Of a DNA stretch of 64,000 bases, positions 36,044-44,565 are shown piece by piece; the stretch's first letter is position 1; each line of letters begins with the position of its first letter. Position numbers and translations under genes: made by a program. Under the pieces are notes generated by a model. It saw only the letters and a list, made by a program, of their open reading frames with translations. It did not search any database and had not been told where the DNA came from. Source of the stretch: Alkalibacillus flavidus (lineage in GTDB: Bacteria > Bacillota > Bacilli > Bacillales > Alkalibacillaceae); assembly GCF_040545925.1 (NCBI RefSeq), contig NZ_JBEPMX010000008.1:1-64000 (forward strand). The letters are read 5' to 3'.

Positions 36044-36850
36044 ATGGATATCAAAAAAGTATTAAATCAACTAGAACATTATCAAACAGAATCACCAAAT
36101 CGAATTTTCACAATGTATTTAAATACAGATCCGTCTGACCAAGATCAACAAGGTGGCGAATGGAAAATACATTTGAAAAATGGTTTAAATAACTTCGAAA
36201 CGTATCTACAAGATGACAGCTCCGAAGAAAAGCGTAACTTCTGGGCCGTAAAAGAAAAGGTCGAGAATTATATCGAGGAGAATCGTCAAGACTTGAAGAA
36301 GAGCGTTGTTATTTTCGCAACAGGTGAAGGCGATGTTTGGTTTGCTGATCGACTACAGATGCCAGTTAAAACCGAATTTTATTGGGAAGATGAACCTAAA
36401 TTAGATCAGTTAAAGCAGTTACATGAGACATTCCCGAAAACGGGTATTGTTTTAACACAGAAAGAACACATCAAAATCATTGATGCTGCGTTAGGTTCAT
36501 TAAATGATACTGTATTCTATGAATTAGATTTAGATACAGAAGACTGGAAGCAACATCAAGGACCACACCAAGCTGGTTCTAATTTAGGCTCAGGTGGTGC
36601 GAAGTCATCGAAGAAAGATGAGCTTGACGACCGCTTCGATGAGAATCGTTCACGCTGGTATAAATCAATTGCACCGAAGCTAGATAAACTTGCAAAAGAG
36701 CGTGAATGGGAACAAATTTATATGATTGGCGAAAGCGATGAAGTTGACGAATTAGAAGCCAATATGAATAAACCTGTCACAGGTAAAATCAACAAGAACT
36801 TGCTCGATCACGAAGAAATGAGCATTTTAAACGAAGTGATGGATCAATAA
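36044..36850 (+). CDS. Archaeo-eukaryotic-type release factor 1 homologue (VLRF1/baeRF family)
   Basis: A 268-residue soluble acidic protein. Segments such as RIFTMYLNTDPSD at the N-terminus, SVVIFATGEGDVWFA near residue 87 and TGIVLTQKEHIKIIDAALG near 135 match bacterial proteins annotated as VLRF1-type or baeRF-type release factors. A glycine-rich loop (GSNLGSGGAK, near residue 180) stands where aeRF1 carries GGQ. Members are thought to act on stalled ribosomes or peptidyl-tRNA, but this one is uncharacterised. It is a single-gene unit with a strong terminator. Confidence 0.65.
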   Translation: MDIKKVLNQLEHYQTESPNRIFTMYLNTDPSDQDQQGGEWKIHLKNGLNNFETYLQDDSSEEKRNFWAVKEKVENYIEENRQDLKKSVVIFATGEGDVWFADRLQMPVKTEFYWEDEPKLDQLKQLHETFPKTGIVLTQKEHIKIIDAALGSLNDTVFYELDLDTEDWKQHQGPHQAGSNLGSGGAKSSKKDELDDRFDENRSRWYKSIAPKLDKLAKEREWEQIYMIGESDEVDELEANMNKPVTGKINKNLLDHEEMSILNEVMDQ

Positions 36851-36864
36851 CCAATAACATTAAA

Positions 36865-36906
36865 GGTTTCAATCAAATGTGCTCTCATTTGGTTGAAACC
36901 TTTTTT
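36865..36906 (+). terminator. Terminator after the release-factor-like gene
   Basis: GGTTTCAATCAAATG and CATTTGGTTGAAACC pair (one wobble) and are followed by T6. Confidence 0.92.
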
Positions 36907-36916
36907 ATTACGATTC

Positions 36917-37042
36917 TAATCGCCGATAAACGATGTTGTTTCGCCGAAAGGATTGCCATTTTCGCTGATTAATGTTGAAATTTCGCTGAAAAACTCTCAA
37001 AAATCGCTGATAATCCGACCATTTTCGCCGATAACATGATTA
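36917..37042 (+). repeat. Six TCGCYGA motifs at exact 21-bp period
   Basis: TCGCCGA or TCGCTGA occurs at 36920, 36941, 36962, 36983, 37004 and 37025, each exactly 21 bp from the next, usually preceded by three A/T bases and followed by A/T. The bases between the motifs are not conserved. Two helical turns per unit would put all motifs on one DNA face. Every frame contains stop codons, so this is not a protein repeat. It lies in the 290-bp gap before deoD. Function unknown. Confidence 0.85.
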
Positions 37043-37141
37043 TAACTCGTGAAAATTCCGTTAAATGAACAGTTATAAATTGTTTGTCAGTCGCTTTTAT
37101 GATAGGTTTAAATCGTAAGAAGAAATAAGGAGGATACACAT

Positions 37142-37852
37142 ATGCCAACTACTCATATTGGTGCGAACAAAGGCGATATCGCTGACAAAATTTTACTACC
37201 AGGTGACCCGCTTCGTGCGAAATACATTGCTGAGAACTTTTTAGAAGATGTCGTTTGTTATAACGAAGTTCGTGGTATGTACGGTTACACAGGTACATAC
37301 AAAGGGGAGCGTATTTCTGTACAAGGGACAGGAATGGGCGTTCCGAGCATTGCGATCTATGCTAATGAGCTCATCCAAGAGTATGATGTACAAAAATTAA
37401 TCCGCGTTGGGTCTTGTGGTGCGCTACAAGAAGATGTGCAAGTACGTGATGTCATTTTAGCACAATCAGCGACGACTGATTCGCAATTAAACCGTACCGT
37501 ATTCGGAACAATCGATTTTGCGCCAACAGCTGATTTCAATTTACTTAAGAAAGCTTACGACGTAGGTGAAGAGCAAGGCTTAAACTTACGCGTTGGTAAC
37601 GTCTTTACAAGTGACGCTTTCTACCGTGAGAATGCGATGGAACTATTCAATAAACTTGCTGAATACAACGTGCTTGCTGTTGAAATGGAAACATCAGCGC
37701 TTTATTCAATCGCAGCGAAATATAACCGCGAAGCTCTAACCGTTCTAACAGTGAGTGACCACATCATTACAGGTGAAGAAACAACGTCAGAAGAACGTCA
37801 AACAACATTCAATGACATGATTGAAGTGGCGTTAGACGCAGCCATTAAATAA
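37142..37852 (+). CDS. deoD: Purine nucleoside phosphorylase (DeoD type)
   Basis: A 236-residue hexameric-type enzyme that splits purine nucleosides with phosphate for salvage. Conserved segments are LLPGDPLRAKYIAE near residue 20, VGSCGALQ near 90, VEMETSALYSIA near 180 and the catalytic Asp in VSDHIITGE. AAGGAGG precedes the ATG. It is monocistronic, with a terminator at 37861-37893. Confidence 0.97.
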   Translation: MPTTHIGANKGDIADKILLPGDPLRAKYIAENFLEDVVCYNEVRGMYGYTGTYKGERISVQGTGMGVPSIAIYANELIQEYDVQKLIRVGSCGALQEDVQVRDVILAQSATTDSQLNRTVFGTIDFAPTADFNLLKKAYDVGEEQGLNLRVGNVFTSDAFYRENAMELFNKLAEYNVLAVEMETSALYSIAAKYNREALTVLTVSDHIITGEETTSEERQTTFNDMIEVALDAAIK

Positions 37853-37860
37853 ACGAACTC

Positions 37861-37893
37861 CCCCACCTTTAATAAAAGGTGGGGTTAATTTTT
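37861..37893 (+). terminator. deoD terminator
   Basis: CCCCACCTTT and AAAGGTGGGG form a perfect 10-bp stem followed by TTAATTTTT. Confidence 0.9.
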
Positions 37894-37900
37894 GCGCCGA

Positions 37901-37931
37901 TTGTTCACAATTATTAAATTTACGTTGACAA
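37901..37931 (+). promoter_or_regulatory. BirA-type operator of bioY
   Basis: TTGTTCAC (37901-37908) and GTTGACAA (37924-37931) are imperfect inverted halves 15 bp apart, close to the Firmicutes biotin repressor site (TTGTTAAC-N15-GTTAACAA type). The right half overlaps the -35 box TTGACA, so bound BirA would block the promoter. Confidence 0.6.
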
Positions 37932-37954
37932 TTATAGTGCCTTTTTTGTATATT
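37925..37954 (+). promoter_or_regulatory. bioY promoter
   Basis: TTGACA (37925-37930) and TATATT (37949-37954), 18-bp spacer, 33 bp before the bioY ATG. Confidence 0.75.
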
Positions 37955-37986
37955 AAATGTGAACTTACTATTAAGGAGGGTAAACA

Positions 37987-38589
37987 ATGAACAAACGATT
38001 TTCAGCTTATGAATTGGCGTTAGGCGCTGTCTTCGTCGTTCTTCTCATGATCGGGGCAAATATTGCGATCTGGTTCCCGTTTTTAAAGGTGACATACGGA
38101 GCTGGTGCTGTGCCGTTATCATTACAAACATTTTTCACGATTTTAGCAGGACTTATGCTTGGTAAACGTTTAGGGAGTTACGCAGTCATTACATACCTTT
38201 TGCTCGGCTTAGCTGGTGTTCCTGTATTTGCTGAAATGTCTTCAGGACCGCAAACGTTCATTATGCCAACAGGTGGCTTTTTATTATCATTTATTGCGAT
38301 TGCTTGGGTGACCGGGTGGATCGTTGAAAGAAGCGATCAACCGACGATTAAAACGTATTTATTGGCGACACTAGCAGGTTTAATCGCAAATTACGGTATT
38401 GGTGTTCCATTTATGGTTGCTTCAACTAATTTCATTGTCGAAGCACCTCTATCTATGAGTCAAGGGATCATCGCTATGGTACCGTTTTTCATCAAAGATT
38501 TTATTATATGTATGGGGGCCGCGATCTTATTACCTAAACTATTAAGTCGCCTCGAATCAGCCAACATTCAATTAACAGCACACTCATAA
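37987..38589 (+). CDS. bioY: Biotin transporter S-component BioY
   Basis: A 200-residue membrane protein with about six helices. It carries the BioY signatures VPLSLQTFFTILAGLMLGKRLG (contiguous, near residue 41) and the glycine-rich segment beginning FIMPTGGFLLSF. It is the substrate-binding part of an ECF transporter for biotin; the energising EcfAAT module is not in the window. AAGGAGGG precedes the ATG. Control by BirA is suggested by the operator on its promoter. Confidence 0.93.
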   Translation: MNKRFSAYELALGAVFVVLLMIGANIAIWFPFLKVTYGAGAVPLSLQTFFTILAGLMLGKRLGSYAVITYLLLGLAGVPVFAEMSSGPQTFIMPTGGFLLSFIAIAWVTGWIVERSDQPTIKTYLLATLAGLIANYGIGVPFMVASTNFIVEAPLSMSQGIIAMVPFFIKDFIICMGAAILLPKLLSRLESANIQLTAHS

Positions 38590-38591
38590 AT

Positions 38592-38631
38592 AAAAGCCAA
38601 CGTCTCATAAATGAAGAGACGTTGGCTTTTT
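38592..38631. terminator. Convergent terminator between bioY and pepA
   Basis: AAAAGCCAACGTCTC and GAGACGTTGGCTTTTT form a long stem with A and T runs usable in both directions. Confidence 0.92.
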
Positions 38632-38632
38632 A

Positions 38633-40111
38633 CTATTGATTCATCAATGTTCTGGCTAGTGTTCGAGCCATAGCGCCAGTTGGGCCTTTTGGTCCGAGGT
38701 CATGTTCGCTTTCCGCCATTGCAGTGCCAGCAATGTCTAAATGGACCCACGGTGTGTCTTCAGCAAATGCACCGACAAAGGCACCAGCCAAGACAGCATG
38801 CGCTTTACGACCTGGTGAGTTATTTAAATCGGCAATATGACTCGTTGCGACTTGTTTTTTGAACACGTCATAATAAGGCAGTTGCCAGATTAATTCGCCT
38901 TCTGTATCAGCAGCATTGACCAATTCTTCGTACCAAGCATCGTTATTTGTCATAGCCCCTGTCACTTGATCACCTAATGCCACGACGACACCACCAGTCA
39001 ATGTAGCGATATCCACAATCTTACTGGCCCCTTGTTGTTTCGCATACGTCACAGCATCAGCCATAGCTAAACGCCCTTCAGCGTCTGTGTTACGAATTTC
39101 GATCGTTTTACCACTCATCGAGACGATCACATCATCTGGTTTAAACGCTTTATGGCTCACCATATTATCTGTTGCAGGAATAAGCGCCATAATATTCGTC
39201 TCCGGCTTAATGTGACCAATGGCATCCATCGCTCCAATCACAGATGCAGCACCGCCCATATCCATTTTCATCCCGACAATGCCGTCTTTCCCCTTCAATG
39301 AATAGCCACCTGTATCGAACGTAATGCCTTTACCAACTAATGCAACTGGGGCTTCCCACGTCTCTAGCCCTTGATAACGCATAACAATAAAGCGTGGCGG
39401 ATCCTCAGAACCTTGATTGACAGCTAGCAAAGCCCCCATACCTAGTTCTTCGATTTGTTCCCGATCAAATACATCGATCTCAAATTGATGCTTGTTCGCA
39501 ATATTTTCAGCAAATACGGCTAAATCAGCTGCTGTTAACAGGTTGCTCGGCAGATTGACTAAATGGCGAGCGACGTTTGCTCCGTTTCCGAGTGCATAAC
39601 CTGTTTGAGCTGATTCAATAATAGAGTCATCATCTGTTAAAACCGTTAGTGATGTCACATCCACACGGTCTTCTTCCCGGTCAGTGTGATACGTTTCTAA
39701 TTGATAAGGCGCCATGGCAAGAGCTTCTCCGATCGCTTCGACATATGGCGTTGCGTTATCACATGCCAGACTTGCTAATGCTAAACTCGCATGATGAACA
39801 TGATCTTCTGCCAATTGTTTAAATAGCTTGCCAAACGCTTGCCGTGCACCATGAACGGTTAAGTCGTTGCGATTCCCAAGACCGACGACATAAAGACGCT
39901 GCGCAGGCATTTGACCTAACGTATGTAATTTGGAAATATTACCGTATTGGTGTGAAAGATCGCCTGATTTCACAAGCTCATCGAGTTGCCCATTCCATGT
40001 ATCATTCAACGTCTCATAAACGGTTTGTGTTTCTTTCGGTGCTTCATAAAGCCCGATAATTAATGCTTCTGTATCGTGATTCGTTATTGCTTGATTCGTT
40101 GTATTAAACAT
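38633..40111 (-). CDS. pepA: Leucyl aminopeptidase, M17 family
   Basis: A 492-residue dinuclear metal aminopeptidase that trims N-terminal residues from peptides in the cytosol. The catalytic domain carries KGITFDTGGYSLK near residue 263 and the signature NTDAEGRL near 345. Its N-terminal regulatory domain is of normal length. B. subtilis has the homologue yuiE at the same locus. Confidence 0.95.
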   Translation of the reverse strand: MFNTTNQAITNHDTEALIIGLYEAPKETQTVYETLNDTWNGQLDELVKSGDLSHQYGNISKLHTLGQMPAQRLYVVGLGNRNDLTVHGARQAFGKLFKQLAEDHVHHASLALASLACDNATPYVEAIGEALAMAPYQLETYHTDREEDRVDVTSLTVLTDDDSIIESAQTGYALGNGANVARHLVNLPSNLLTAADLAVFAENIANKHQFEIDVFDREQIEELGMGALLAVNQGSEDPPRFIVMRYQGLETWEAPVALVGKGITFDTGGYSLKGKDGIVGMKMDMGGAASVIGAMDAIGHIKPETNIMALIPATDNMVSHKAFKPDDVIVSMSGKTIEIRNTDAEGRLAMADAVTYAKQQGASKIVDIATLTGGVVVALGDQVTGAMTNNDAWYEELVNAADTEGELIWQLPYYDVFKKQVATSHIADLNNSPGRKAHAVLAGAFVGAFAEDTPWVHLDIAGTAMAESEHDLGPKGPTGAMARTLARTLMNQ

Positions 40112-40245
40112 GATTATCCCTCCATCTTCTCACTCGTTATCATACCAAAAGATTTCGGATTTCGAAATAAATATTTTAGATAAACCCGTTTTTTAAACGT
40201 TGATTTTCGGGTATGATGATAACAAGGAAGAAAGGACGGCTGACC

Positions 40246-40725
40246 ATGATTGAGCTTATTCAGAACACCCCTCTATGGATTGCATTGTTTGCAGTTATTT
40301 TTGCCCAAGTGGTTAAAATTCCGATTCAATACATCGCCTCACGTGAAATTAATCTCGGCTTAGCGTTTAGTACTGGTGGAATGCCGAGTAGCCACTCTGC
40401 CGCTGTTGCTTCTCTTACAACGGCGATCGGCATTGAACACGGACTTGACTCACCATTGTTTGCAATCTCATGTGTCCTAAGTATTATTGTTATGTACGAT
40501 GCGACAGGTATTCGACGCCATGCAGGCGAGCACGCAACGATTTTGAACCAACTCGTTAAAGACGTGCAGCGCATTGTGGATGAGGCCATTCAATGGCAAC
40601 AAAAAGAAGAACACGAAAAACAAAAAGAATTAAAAGAATTGCTCGGACACCAACCAATTGAAGTCTTTTTCGGTGCAGTGACCGGTATTCTACTCGCAAT
40701 TGCAATCTATAGTTTTGTTCTATAA
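40246..40725 (+). CDS. yuiD: Acid phosphatase/haloperoxidase-like membrane protein YuiD
   Basis: About 159 residues from the ATG at 40246 (AAAGGA 9 bases upstream). It has N- and C-terminal hydrophobic segments and the family signature STGGMPSSHSA near residue 45, followed by MYDATGIRRHAGEHA. This matches the divergent PAP2 family (YuiD). The substrate is unknown. It is divergent from pepA and convergent with yuiC. Confidence 0.9.
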   Translation: MIELIQNTPLWIALFAVIFAQVVKIPIQYIASREINLGLAFSTGGMPSSHSAAVASLTTAIGIEHGLDSPLFAISCVLSIIVMYDATGIRRHAGEHATILNQLVKDVQRIVDEAIQWQQKEEHEKQKELKELLGHQPIEVFFGAVTGILLAIAIYSFVL

Positions 40726-40755
40726 AAAAAGCCCTCTTACTTAGGTAAGAGGGCT
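40724..40755 (-). terminator. yuiC terminator
   Basis: AGCCCTCTTAC and GTAAGAGGGCT form an 11-bp stem followed on the minus strand by T7; it also ends yuiD. Confidence 0.88.
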
Positions 40756-41389
40756 AATTTGTATTCATTACAGGAATACTTTCATCCGTAATGGCTTGTT
40801 CCCACGCTTGTATATCAGATGCTGTGACTGATCCTTCGCCTTTTTCAATCACATACACATCAACTTCACGTTTACCCCATTCACGATAAACATCCTCGAC
40901 TTCTTCATAATAAAGGTCTATTTTGTTCCCTTCGATCGCACCGCCAATATCTGTGACGATACCATAGCCATAATCGGGTATATACAAAACCGTCCCTAAT
41001 GGAAATTCAGTTAAATCCGCTGCAATGGTCGAAATATCACCGCGTTGTACTGGCAAACCGGAATAGGTCACACCATATTGGGGATGGTCTTCTGTTTTAC
41101 CAGTCGATTCATAACCTGCTGTATAACCAGTGGCAACAACGGTTCGTTTTGGAAACTGACGAAACGCGACTTCACTACGTTTATCGGTTTGATAACTCGC
41201 TAATTCAACCGCTTCATTATTTGGTTTATTCACGTGCCACATATGTTTGTTTGATAACGATGAGATTGTTTGTGTTTTCATGCGTTGACTTGTTTTCATA
41301 TCTTCATTCATTGGCACGATCGCAAGAACGCTCATAATAATTACCGCCCCTACGAATACAAAAGAAAAGTTTCTTATTTGGTAACACAT
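40754..41389 (-). CDS. yuiC: 3D-domain cell-wall protein YuiC
   Basis: About 211 residues from the ATG at 41389 (GAGGTG upstream). An N-terminal hydrophobic segment is probably a signal anchor. The C-terminal 3D domain is recognised by VATGYTAGYESTGK and DIGGAIEGNKIDLY with its three aspartates. Such domains occur in lytic transglycosylase-like proteins of the Sps/RpfB type. It should act on peptidoglycan outside the membrane. It follows yuiB closely. Confidence 0.9.
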   Translation of the reverse strand: MCYQIRNFSFVFVGAVIIMSVLAIVPMNEDMKTSQRMKTQTISSLSNKHMWHVNKPNNEAVELASYQTDKRSEVAFRQFPKRTVVATGYTAGYESTGKTEDHPQYGVTYSGLPVQRGDISTIAADLTEFPLGTVLYIPDYGYGIVTDIGGAIEGNKIDLYYEEVEDVYREWGKREVDVYVIEKGEGSVTASDIQAWEQAITDESIPVMNTN

Positions 41390-41454
41390 GTTCAACACCT
41401 CTTTGCCACAAAGCGTTACCATAATAAGAAACTTTTATACATTGACGATAATAT

Positions 41455-41772
41455 TTAAAACATTTGATAGCCTTTTGCACGTAAAATTCGAATAACGATC
41501 CCCGATACAATCGTTCCAATAAAACCGATAGTTAAAATGACCATATCGACGACTTGAAGATTAACTAAGTCATTTACTAACGCTGGAAATGCCTCACCTG
41601 GTTGGGTGAAATAGCTCGTCATTGAGACATCATCTACAATCAACACAACGACAATCGGAAAAATGATCGCCATTACCCACGTTGACCGAAGTAACATATT
41701 TAAAATAAATCCTATTCCGAAAAACAACACAAAGAATAATACTGATAATACAAACATTTGCACAATACCCAT
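41455..41772 (-). CDS. yuiB: YuiB family membrane protein
   Basis: About 105 residues with three hydrophobic segments, matching YuiB of B. subtilis in length and location between yuiC and ndh. The start is placed at the ATG at 41772, with GGAGG 11 bases upstream. Function unknown. The B. subtilis neighbour yuiA is not seen here. Confidence 0.8.
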   Translation of the reverse strand: MGIVQMFVLSVLFFVLFFGIGFILNMLLRSTWVMAIIFPIVVVLIVDDVSMTSYFTQPGEAFPALVNDLVNLQVVDMVILTIGFIGTIVSGIVIRILRAKGYQMF

Positions 41773-41917
41773 GACAATCGGTGCCTCCTGTATAATCGAC
41801 AACGCCTTAATATTAGACGTTTGTTTAAAACCACACCAATTTTATCACAAACGGACGTCATGAGTAATAACCTTGCTCGAGCGACACAAATTTGTTAAAT
41901 ATTGAACCATTCAAGAC

Positions 41918-41974
41918 GATTGTTAGACAATCTAAAGATATTGTCTAACAATCTTAAGAGATTATCTAATAATT
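41918..41974. repeat. Perfect 14-bp inverted repeat upstream of yuiB
   Basis: GATTGTTAGACAAT (41918-41931) and ATTGTCTAACAATC (41940-41953) are perfect inverted arms around an 8-bp loop. A degenerate third copy (GATTATCTAATAAT) begins at 41960. It lies between yuiB and the ndh terminator, has no T-run, and could be a regulator binding site. The regulator is unknown. Confidence 0.7.
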
Positions 41975-41986
41975 AAGGGAACCATA

Positions 41987-42016
41987 AGAAAAAAGGCAGC
42001 TGAGCGCTGCCTTTTT
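41987..42016 (-). terminator. ndh terminator
   Basis: On the minus strand AAAGGCAGC and GCTGCCTTT pair around GCTCA and are followed by TTTTTT. Confidence 0.9.
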
Positions 42017-42019
42017 GGT

Positions 42020-43240
42020 TTAGTGATACATATCGAGTTTACCTTTTTTAAGCAATAAGCCGACGCCACCGAGTTTGAGTAAATAACGGTTGTCGATGAC
42101 TTTCTTCATAATAGAAGCTGAACGGCCATAAAGTTTTTTATCGTCAAAGATGACACCGATCGCATCTGTATGACCTAATGACGCGACAGTTCCTTTAATA
42201 TCCGGCTCAAAACCTTCTAGTTCATCTTGTCCATTCACTAACTGCTTCAAGTTATGAGCGGCTGTATCAGCCATTTGCATCGCAATTTGTGCTGTTGGTG
42301 GGAACGGTCGTTCAGCACCTTCTTCGAAAAATGCTGCGCAATCGCCAACAACAAATACATCGTCATAATCAGGAGTACGTAAGTCTTGACGTACCGCTAC
42401 ACGGCCACGTCCAACTTCAAAACCAGATTCCTCAACGATCGAATTACCGCGAACACCAGCTGCCCAAATGACGTTTTTAGAAGCAATTTCTTCTTGTTCA
42501 CCGTCTTTTTCAACAATGATACCATTTTCACTACAAGACTTAATCATTGTGTTAAGGCGGAATTCAACGCCTTTTTCTTCAAGACGATTCATCGCATATT
42601 CCACTAATTCCTCGTCGAACCCTGCTAATGCAGTTGGTCCTGCTTCAACGTTTAACAAACGGACTTTGCTTGGGTCCACATCGTATTCTTGGCATAGCTC
42701 CGGAATACGATTCGCTAATTCGCCGACTAGTTCAATACCTGTAAAACCAGCACCACCAACGACAATAGTGATCAAGTCTTGGCGATCTTCTTTATAAATA
42801 TTATATTGAGCAAAGTTATACTCAATTAAGTCACGAATGCGTCGCGCGCTATTAATGTTATTAAGCATGTACGCATTCTCACCCAGTCCTTCAATACCGA
42901 ACGTCGCTGATTCAAAACCTAGCCCGATGACAAGATAATCATATGTAAGCTCGCCATCTTCTAACTTCACCACTTTGTTGTCAGGATCAATAGAGACAAC
43001 CGTGTCTTGTACAAAGTTAACCTTGTTAAAGTTAACGACATCTTTGATCGGAAGACGCGTGCGATCGTGGTGTAACGTACCAGCCGCATTTTCGTGTAAC
43101 CACGTCGTTTGATAATGATAATCGTGTTTGTTAACTAATGTAATGTCCGCTTCCGTGTCACCAATCATTTTCTGTAGTTTTGTTGTCGTCATAATGCCCC
43201 CGTAACCAGCACCTAAAACAACAATACTCGGTTTGTTCAT
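42020..43240 (-). CDS. ndh: Type II NADH dehydrogenase
   Basis: A 406-residue membrane-associated flavoprotein that passes electrons from NADH to menaquinone without pumping protons. The FAD motif GAGYGGIM lies at residue 9 and the NADH motif VVGGAGFTGIELVGEL near 160. GDCAAF near 300 and the AQIAMQMADTAAHN segment are also typical. Length equals B. subtilis YumB (406). A Rex-type site lies upstream at 43296-43313. Confidence 0.96.
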   Translation of the reverse strand: MNKPSIVVLGAGYGGIMTTTKLQKMIGDTEADITLVNKHDYHYQTTWLHENAAGTLHHDRTRLPIKDVVNFNKVNFVQDTVVSIDPDNKVVKLEDGELTYDYLVIGLGFESATFGIEGLGENAYMLNNINSARRIRDLIEYNFAQYNIYKEDRQDLITIVVGGAGFTGIELVGELANRIPELCQEYDVDPSKVRLLNVEAGPTALAGFDEELVEYAMNRLEEKGVEFRLNTMIKSCSENGIIVEKDGEQEEIASKNVIWAAGVRGNSIVEESGFEVGRGRVAVRQDLRTPDYDDVFVVGDCAAFFEEGAERPFPPTAQIAMQMADTAAHNLKQLVNGQDELEGFEPDIKGTVASLGHTDAIGVIFDDKKLYGRSASIMKKVIDNRYLLKLGGVGLLLKKGKLDMYH

Positions 43241-43295
43241 TTACATCACATCCATCCCAATAATTTTAAAATTGATTGTGAAATTTAACGATACT

Positions 43296-43313
43296 TTGTG
43301 AAAATATTCACGT
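43296..43313. promoter_or_regulatory. Rex-type redox operator upstream of ndh
   Basis: TTGTGAAAATATTCACGT matches the Gram-positive Rex box TTGTGAAATATTTCACAA at 15 of 18 positions. A second half-site (TTGTGAAATTTAAC) starts at 43276. In B. subtilis Rex senses NADH/NAD+ and controls ndh through such sites. The match is seen; function inferred. Confidence 0.65.
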
Positions 43314-43535
43314 ATTGACGTAGAAATTGTCATAAAAACGTAAAACTCACCTAAATATAATCTTAGAACGTTTCACAGAGATTTTCAACCCTTAGAACGA
43401 TTTCTAATCATTCAGATAATTTATCGTATCTTTCCCCAATACTTGCAAAACATTTATCAATTGATGTGTCGAATGTTATAATATTTATCGGTGTGCGAAC
43501 GATTTATTTTTGAAATAACATGTGGGGGATTATAT

Positions 43536-44522
43536 ATGAATGAAGAAGTTAGAGATATAGCTATTATTGGCGCTGGTCCCGTCGGTTTATTCACAGCATT
43601 TTATGGTGGATTAAGGCAAGCTGACGTGCAAATCATCGAAAGTTTGCCACACATTGGTGGTCAGTTAACAGCCCTTTACCCTGAAAAATATATTTATGAC
43701 GTAGCCGGCTTTCCTAAAGTAACGGGACAAGGATTAATTGATAACTTATACGAACAAGTCAAACCATTTAATCCGACAATCACATTAGATCATGCCGTTC
43801 AATCCATTGATAAATTAGAGGACAATTTATTCAAATTAACGACGGATAAAGATACATTTTATGCGAAATCCGTTATTATTACAGCGGGTAACGGCGCATT
43901 CGAACCACGTAAATTAAAACTAGACGGCATCGACCAATACGAAGAGCACAATTTACATTATTACATTACGAATTTAGAAGCATTCCGCGATCGCAACATT
44001 ATGATTTGTGGCGGCGGCGACTCAGCTGTTGATTGGGCGTTAATGTTAGAGCCGATTGCCAACCAAGTCAATCTCGTCCATAGACGCGACCAGTTCCGCG
44101 CCCATGAACATAGCGTGGAACAACTAAATGAATCGTCCGTTAATATTTTAACGCCTTATTCACCTATTGAATTACACGGTGATGAAGCGATTGAACGAGT
44201 CACCTTGCAAAAAACAAAATCTGAAGACACGATGGATATTGATATCGATGATTTAATTGTGAACTATGGGTTTATTTCACAACTTGGCCCAATCAAAAAT
44301 TGGGGCTTAGAAATCGAGAAAAATGATATCCTTGTTAATACACGTATGGAAACGAATATTGAAGGCATCTACGGTGCTGGAGACATTATTACTTACCCAG
44401 GTAAAGTGAAATTAATTGCATCAGGTTTCGGCGAAGGGCCTACTGCCGTCAATAATGCTATGGCACGTATCGACCCTAACGCACGTGTTCAGCCTAAACA
44501 TTCAACGCATATGTTTAACTAA
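43536..44522 (+). CDS. yumC: Ferredoxin/flavodoxin-NADP+ reductase, thioredoxin reductase-like
   Basis: A 328-residue flavoprotein. The FAD motif IIGAGPVGLFTAFYGG occurs near residue 11, the NADPH motif CGGGDSAVDWALML near 165 and GAGDIITYPGKVKLIASGFGE (contiguous, near 285) marks the C-terminal FAD region. The redox CxxC of thioredoxin reductase is absent, as in YumC-type enzymes. The start at 43536 has GGGGGA upstream. It is divergent from ndh, as in B. subtilis. Confidence 0.95.
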   Translation: MNEEVRDIAIIGAGPVGLFTAFYGGLRQADVQIIESLPHIGGQLTALYPEKYIYDVAGFPKVTGQGLIDNLYEQVKPFNPTITLDHAVQSIDKLEDNLFKLTTDKDTFYAKSVIITAGNGAFEPRKLKLDGIDQYEEHNLHYYITNLEAFRDRNIMICGGGDSAVDWALMLEPIANQVNLVHRRDQFRAHEHSVEQLNESSVNILTPYSPIELHGDEAIERVTLQKTKSEDTMDIDIDDLIVNYGFISQLGPIKNWGLEIEKNDILVNTRMETNIEGIYGAGDIITYPGKVKLIASGFGEGPTAVNNAMARIDPNARVQPKHSTHMFN

Positions 44523-44529
44523 AAAAATT

Positions 44530-44565
44530 GCGCTTCTCGTCATCGAGAAGCGCAGATTTTTATTT
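44530..44565 (+). terminator. yumC terminator
   Basis: GCGCTTCTCG and CGAGAAGCGC form a perfect 10-bp stem followed by AGATTTTTATTT. Confidence 0.92.

Noticed and set aside
36917..37042. Possible CRISPR or peptide-repeat coding region
   Set aside because: The conserved unit is only 7 bases, there are no unique spacers of CRISPR length, no cas genes are near, and all frames are closed by stops.
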